From assembly GCF_004795835.1 (NCBI RefSeq), contig NZ_CP039249.1:1732501-1796500 (forward strand): a stretch of 64,000 nt of DNA, written 5' to 3'. The DNA is from Sphingomonas sp. PAMC26645. GTDB lineage: Bacteria; Pseudomonadota; Alphaproteobacteria; Sphingomonadales; Sphingomonadaceae. Below the pieces are notes generated by a model. It was not told the origin of the DNA. It did no database searches and saw only the letters and a program-made list of their open reading frames with translations. A program made the position numbers and the translations under genes. This document shows, one piece after another, positions 60,174 through 64,000 of this stretch (its first letter is position 1; each line of letters opens with the position of its first letter).

Positions 60174-61325
60174 TTAAGCCCCCCGCCGCGCCATCACCTC
60201 GAGATACGTATCCAGCACCGTCTGGTTGATCGTATCCCAAAGATACCCGGCGGCCTTGTCGTGCCCGGCCCAGCCCATCGTCTCGCGCAGGCCCGGCTCC
60301 GAGACGATCCGCCCGATCGCATCCGCGTAACCGGCGATATCCGTCGGCGGCACCAGAAACCCCGTCACGCCGTCATCGACCAGTCCGACCGCACCCGACG
60401 CGCGGGCGGCAACGACCGGCACACCGGCCGCCATAGCCTCCAGCGTCACGTTGCCGAACGTCTCGGTCACGCTTGGATTGAAGAACACGTCCATCGACGC
60501 GACCGCGCGGCCGAGATCGTCGCCCGACTGGAACCCCGCGAACACCGCACCCGGCACGCGGCTCGCGAACCAGTCGCGCGCCGGACCCTTGCCGATCACC
60601 AGCACCTTGTGCGGCACGCCGCGCTGCTCGAGCTCGCGGATCACGTCGGCGAAGACGTCGAGCCCCTTCTCCTTCACCAGCCGCCCGAGAAACCCGACCG
60701 CAACCTCGCCGTCGGCAATTCCGCGCGCGCGACGCCATTCGAGATCGCGGCGGGTCGGCGTGAAGCGGTCATGGTTCACCCCGCGCGACCAGATCGCGGT
60801 CGGCGTCGTCACGCCCCAGTCGCGCACGATCTCCGCCATCCCGCGCCCCGGCACCAGCACTTCGTCGACCCGGTTGTAGAAGCGGGTGAGGATCTTCACC
60901 ATCACTGGCTCGAAGAACGCCATCTTGTAGTAGCGGAAATACGTCTCGAACCTGGTGTGAAACGACGCGATCGTCGTGAGACCACGGCGGCGGCCATAGC
61001 TGACCGCGCGATGACCCAGGAAATCGGGCGCGGACACGTGGATGATGTTCGGCGCGTACGCATCTAGGTCGCGCCGGATCGCGGCCGGCAGCCCGCGTGC
61101 CATCTTGTACTCGCCGCGGCCTGCAGGCAACGGTAGCGATGGAACCGAAACCAGGTCGCCGACAGGCGGAAATGCAGGATTTGAATTGGTTGGCGAATAG
61201 ACGCGGACCGTCACGCCCTTCGATAGCAGATGGCCGACAAGCAAGTTCAGCGTCTGGTTCGCGCCGTCGCGAACGTAGTTATAGTTGCCGCTGAACAGGG
61301 CAACGCGCAGGTCGGTGGCATTCAT
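60174..61325 (-). CDS. GT4 family glycosyltransferase, 383 aa
   Basis: GT-B fold: N-terminal ALFSGNYNYVRDGANQTLNL, donor-side FLGRLVKEKGLDVFADVIRE, and the Ex7E motif in VTETFGNVTLEAMAAG. Start at ATG 61325. Probably transfers a sugar to a lipid (mannosyl or glycuronosyl transferase for glycolipids, which sphingomonads use in place of or alongside LPS); the substrate is inferred. Confidence 0.85.
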   Translation of the reverse strand: MNATDLRVALFSGNYNYVRDGANQTLNLLVGHLLSKGVTVRVYSPTNSNPAFPPVGDLVSVPSLPLPAGRGEYKMARGLPAAIRRDLDAYAPNIIHVSAPDFLGHRAVSYGRRRGLTTIASFHTRFETYFRYYKMAFFEPVMVKILTRFYNRVDEVLVPGRGMAEIVRDWGVTTPTAIWSRGVNHDRFTPTRRDLEWRRARGIADGEVAVGFLGRLVKEKGLDVFADVIRELEQRGVPHKVLVIGKGPARDWFASRVPGAVFAGFQSGDDLGRAVASMDVFFNPSVTETFGNVTLEAMAAGVPVVAARASGAVGLVDDGVTGFLVPPTDIAGYADAIGRIVSEPGLRETMGWAGHDKAAGYLWDTINQTVLDTYLEVMARRGA

Positions 61326-61428
61326 CGTCGCGCGGATAACGCCGTGTGCCGTCAAGCGCCACTAAATCCGCAACATAGGCTGGCCGCCAGCCATTGATGT
61401 TCCCGTATCGTTCTCGTACATCGGCGGT

Positions 61429-62799
61429 ATGGCGAAACCCCAGAAGCGTTATGTGTGTCAGGCCTGCGGATCGGTATCGCACCGCTGGGCTGGGCAATGC
61501 AGCGACTGCAGCGAGTGGAACACGCTGGTCGAGGAGGCGAACACCGCCGCTACGCCGTTCCATTCGAAGCATAATCTTCAGACCGGCGGCCGCGCGATCC
61601 AGCTCGTCGGGCTCGATGCGGAGATCAAGCTGCCCGACCGGATGGCGACGGGTATCGCCGAACTTGATCGTGCGTTGGGCGGCGGCTTCGTCGAAGGCTC
61701 GGCAACGCTGATTGGCGGCGATCCGGGCATCGGTAAGTCAACGCTGCTGTTGCAGGCGGCGGCGAAGATGGCGCTGGCGGGGCAGTCGGTCGCGTACGTC
61801 TCTGGCGAGGAGGCTGCGGACCAGGTCCGCCTGCGCGCGCGGCGGCTCGGGCTCGGCAACGCACCGGTGCAGCTCGCGGCGGCGACTTCGACGCGCGACA
61901 TCCTGACGACGTTGCAGACGCGGCCGCCGGCGATGCTGGTGATCGATTCGATCCAGACGATGCACTCCGACCTGATCGAAGGCGCACCCGGCACGGTCAG
62001 CCAGGTCCGCGCATCGGCGCAGGAGCTGATCCGCTTCGCCAAGGAGCGCGGGACGGCGGTGGTGCTGGTCGGGCACGTGACGAAGGACGGCTCCATCGCG
62101 GGCCCTCGCGTGCTGGAGCATATGGTCGACACGGTGCTGTCGTTCGAGGGAGAGCGTAGCCACCAGTACCGCATCCTCCGCGCTATCAAGAATCGCTTCG
62201 GCGGGACCGACGAGATCGGCGTGTTCTCGATGCAGACCGAGGGGCTGGCGGAGGTCGGCAATCCGTCGTCGCTGTTCCTGACGCACCGCGACGATGCGAT
62301 GACGGGGGCGACGGTGTTTCCGGCGCTGGAGGGGACCCGGCCGGTACTGGTCGAGATTCAGGCGCTGACCGTCCGCTTGGCGTCGGGGGCCACACCAAGG
62401 CGCGCCGTGGTCGGCTGGGATTCGGGGCGTCTTGCGATGATCCTGGCGGTGCTGGAGGCGCGCTGCGGGCTGAGCTTCTCCAACGCCGAGGTCTATCTCA
62501 ATATCGCCGGCGGCTACCGGGTGCAGGATCCGGCGGCTGATCTCGCGGTGGCGGCGGCGCTGATCTCGGCGATGTCGGAGCGGCCGGTGCCGGTCGATGC
62601 GGTGGCGTTCGGCGAAGTCGCGCTGTCGGGTGAAATCCGCCCAGTCGCGCATGGTCCGTTGCGGTTGAAGGAAGCGAGCAAGCTCGGTTTCGAACGCGCC
62701 TTGGTGCCGGCGTCGATGACGGGGGAGAAGAGCGGGATGAAGCTGTCGGGGTTCAAGACGCTGGCGTCGTTCGTGGATCACATGATGGGGCGGGGGTAG
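61429..62799 (+). CDS. radA: DNA repair protein RadA
   Basis: 456 aa, complete. N-terminal four-cysteine zinc finger (CQACGSVSHRWAGQCSDC), RecA-like ATPase with Walker A GDPGIGKST, the RadA KNRFG motif (IKNRFGGTDEIG) and a C-terminal Lon-like domain (GEVALSGEIRPVAHGPLRLK). It processes recombination intermediates. Standard housekeeping gene. Confidence 0.96.
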   Translation: MAKPQKRYVCQACGSVSHRWAGQCSDCSEWNTLVEEANTAATPFHSKHNLQTGGRAIQLVGLDAEIKLPDRMATGIAELDRALGGGFVEGSATLIGGDPGIGKSTLLLQAAAKMALAGQSVAYVSGEEAADQVRLRARRLGLGNAPVQLAAATSTRDILTTLQTRPPAMLVIDSIQTMHSDLIEGAPGTVSQVRASAQELIRFAKERGTAVVLVGHVTKDGSIAGPRVLEHMVDTVLSFEGERSHQYRILRAIKNRFGGTDEIGVFSMQTEGLAEVGNPSSLFLTHRDDAMTGATVFPALEGTRPVLVEIQALTVRLASGATPRRAVVGWDSGRLAMILAVLEARCGLSFSNAEVYLNIAGGYRVQDPAADLAVAAALISAMSERPVPVDAVAFGEVALSGEIRPVAHGPLRLKEASKLGFERALVPASMTGEKSGMKLSGFKTLASFVDHMMGRG

Positions 62800-62814
62800 G
62801 CGCTCCAAACCTTG

Positions 62815-63003
62815 TTTTCCCGCGAAGGCGGGGACCCAGACTGGACTCCCGACTTCGCGGGAGAACAAGCTCGCGGGTCGTTACCTATGCCAGAGAGGCA
62901 CCTCCCCGGCGGAGGCCGGGGCCCAGTTGGGGGACGTGGCTGGCATCCGTTGCGCGTAGTTATTGCGACCTTTCCAACTGGACCCCGGCCTCCGCCGGGG
63001 TGG
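62815..63003. repeat. intergenic inverted repeats after radA
   Basis: TCCCGCGAAGGCGGGGACCC is mirrored by GACTTCGCGGGAG (near 62848-62862), and CCCCGGCGGAGGCCGGGGCC by GGACCCCGGCCTCCGCCGGG (near 62982-63001). These are the familiar extragenic repeats of sphingomonads. No gene is evident in 62800-63121. Confidence 0.7.
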
Positions 63004-63121
63004 TGCGCAAGCTGCGATCGTCAGGCACCGATTGATCGAACCATGCAAAAGCACCGCGCGCGCCAAATCCGCCACCCCCGAACGCATGGCCTCTCGCGAC
63101 AGCCATGCTATGGCCACCGGC

Positions 63122-63442
63122 ATGGCGAACACGAAAAGCAATACCGGTACCGTCGAGGTCGATGGCACCCGATACGACTGGCACCTCCAGCGCGAACCGC
63201 AACACACGGATGCCGAAGGCTGGAAGGGCATGACGATCTCGCTGTTGCAGGACGATGCCAAACGCGAAGCCCTGCTCGAGTTCCCTGCGCCGAAACGCCT
63301 GTTGAAGGGCTTGCCGCGCGGACGGCTCCAGATCGACGACGCGACGATCTCTCGCGGCGTACGGGCGGCGTTGGCCGCGGGTTGGGAGCCGATGTCGCGC
63401 GGCAAGCCGATGGTCTTCACGGTGGATCCCGAAGGGAATTGA
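63122..63442 (+). CDS. hypothetical protein, about 106 aa
   Basis: Start probably ATG 63122 (ATG 63110 possible). Beta-rich small protein: GTVEVDGTRYDWHLQREPQH, then GMTISLLQDDAKREALLEFP, then RGVRAALAAGWEPMSRGKPM. I recall similar chromosomal proteins without known function. Followed four bases later by the cysteine-cluster gene. Confidence 0.6.
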   Translation: MANTKSNTGTVEVDGTRYDWHLQREPQHTDAEGWKGMTISLLQDDAKREALLEFPAPKRLLKGLPRGRLQIDDATISRGVRAALAAGWEPMSRGKPMVFTVDPEGN

Positions 63443-63445
63443 ACC

Positions 63446-64000
63446 GTGGATCGGCGTGACACCCCGACCCCGCCGGACGCGCGCACGCAGATGCAACCCC
63501 ATACCGACGTGGAAACCGCGCTGCTGGGGCCGATCCTGCCCGATCGAGAGTGCGGAGATTGCACCGCGTGCTGCACCGAACTGACCGTGGACACCCCCGA
63601 GTTCGGCAAACCCGCGGGAACGCCGTGCATCCACCTCTCCAATAAGGGGTGCGGCATCCACGCCGTCCGCCCACGCATCTGCCGGACGTGGTTCTGCGCT
63701 TGGCGACGGGTCGCGAGCCTGCCCGACGAGGCGCGGCCCGACAGGTCCGGGCTTCTCGTCTCGCTCAATTTCGTCAAGGAACCGCAGAACTGCCTCGAAG
63801 GCGTCTCGATCAACGTCCGCGTCCTCGCCGGCAGCGACGCGATCGCGAACGGCATGGCCGCCACCGTGCTCGACAGCGTCTGCGACCAGCTGGTCCCCGT
63901 CTGGTTCAGCGACGGGTCGAAGAAAATGCTGATGCACCCCGACACCGACGTCGCCCGCTGCGTGCTCTCGGGCGAGGCTGCACCCGCGCATTTGCAGGAC
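63446..64000 (+). CDS. YkgJ-like cysteine cluster protein, partial
   Basis: Open frame from GTG 63446 (or ATG 63491) running off the window. CGDCTACCTELTVDTPEF, then TPCIHLSNKGCGIHAVRPRI with CRTWFCAW, is the zinc/iron-binding cysteine cluster of YkgJ-type (CxxCxxCC) proteins. The 3' end lies outside the window. The function is unknown. Confidence 0.75.
   Translation, partial: MDRRDTPTPPDARTQMQPHTDVETALLGPILPDRECGDCTACCTELTVDTPEFGKPAGTPCIHLSNKGCGIHAVRPRICRTWFCAWRRVASLPDEARPDRSGLLVSLNFVKEPQNCLEGVSINVRVLAGSDAIANGMAATVLDSVCDQLVPVWFSDGSKKMLMHPDTDVARCVLSGEAAPAHLQD

Overview
This 64 kb window looks like chromosome plus integrated mobile DNA from a sphingomonad-type alphaproteobacterium (Sphingomonas or a close relative). 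The reasons are high GC, frequent GTG/TTG starts with ATGA/GTGA/TGATG overlaps, a DUF5818-like protein, and the gene content of the right flank. I ran no searches; family names come from motifs, gene order and recall.

Layout. (1) About 1-9.5 kb is accessory DNA: a complete, tightly overlapped His-Xaa-Ser (Hxs) peptide-modification operon in the order hxsD-hxsB-hxsC-hxsA (1.07-4.43 kb); a leftward three-gene operon of GNAT+PUA-like, ASCH and P-loop ATPase proteins (4.9-7.2 kb) divergent from a membrane protein; and small secreted or membrane proteins. (2) About 9.56-13.3 kb holds a leftward serine recombinase-ParB-RepB-like operon with a divergent small DNA-binding protein. (3) About 13.4-52 kb is a lambda-like siphoprophage. 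Its leftward early operon runs from a Cro/CI switch near 17.8 kb through a CII-like gene and small proteins to a CHC2/Toprim primase. To the right come accessory (moron) genes, a DUF3164/NusG-like early or middle block, then a late operon: gpNu1/gpA terminase, portal, S49 protease/scaffold, decoration, capsid, tail, fibres, SGNH tailspike, holin-like proteins, a muramidase and nested spanins. A Dam-like methylase, two accessory genes and a tyrosine integrase end the element. The tail tube gene is fused in frame to the end of a tape-measure gene, so this prophage is probably defective. (4) About 52-56.1 kb is a second small element: an XRE+ImmA protease with a partner gene, a winged-helix replication-like protein and a second integrase next to tRNA-Thr(TGT). 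(5) 56.4-64 kb is ordinary chromosome: a MmcQ/YjbR-like protein, rarA, a PadR regulator with DUF2218, a GT4 glycosyltransferase, radA and a YkgJ-like cysteine cluster protein running off the window.

The most unusual structural signal is a dispersed 84-95 bp repeat. It consists of a GGGGTATC-n-GGGGTA doublet followed by a GCGGCGGA...TCCGCCGC hairpin. Five copies, all in the same orientation, separate the prophage's accessory genes into cassette-like units, both next to the repressor and between lysis genes and integrase. The left end of the island next to tRNA-Thr was not found; I saw no duplicate of the tRNA 3' end in the window, so the left attachment site may lie outside it. No rRNA and no CRISPR array were seen.
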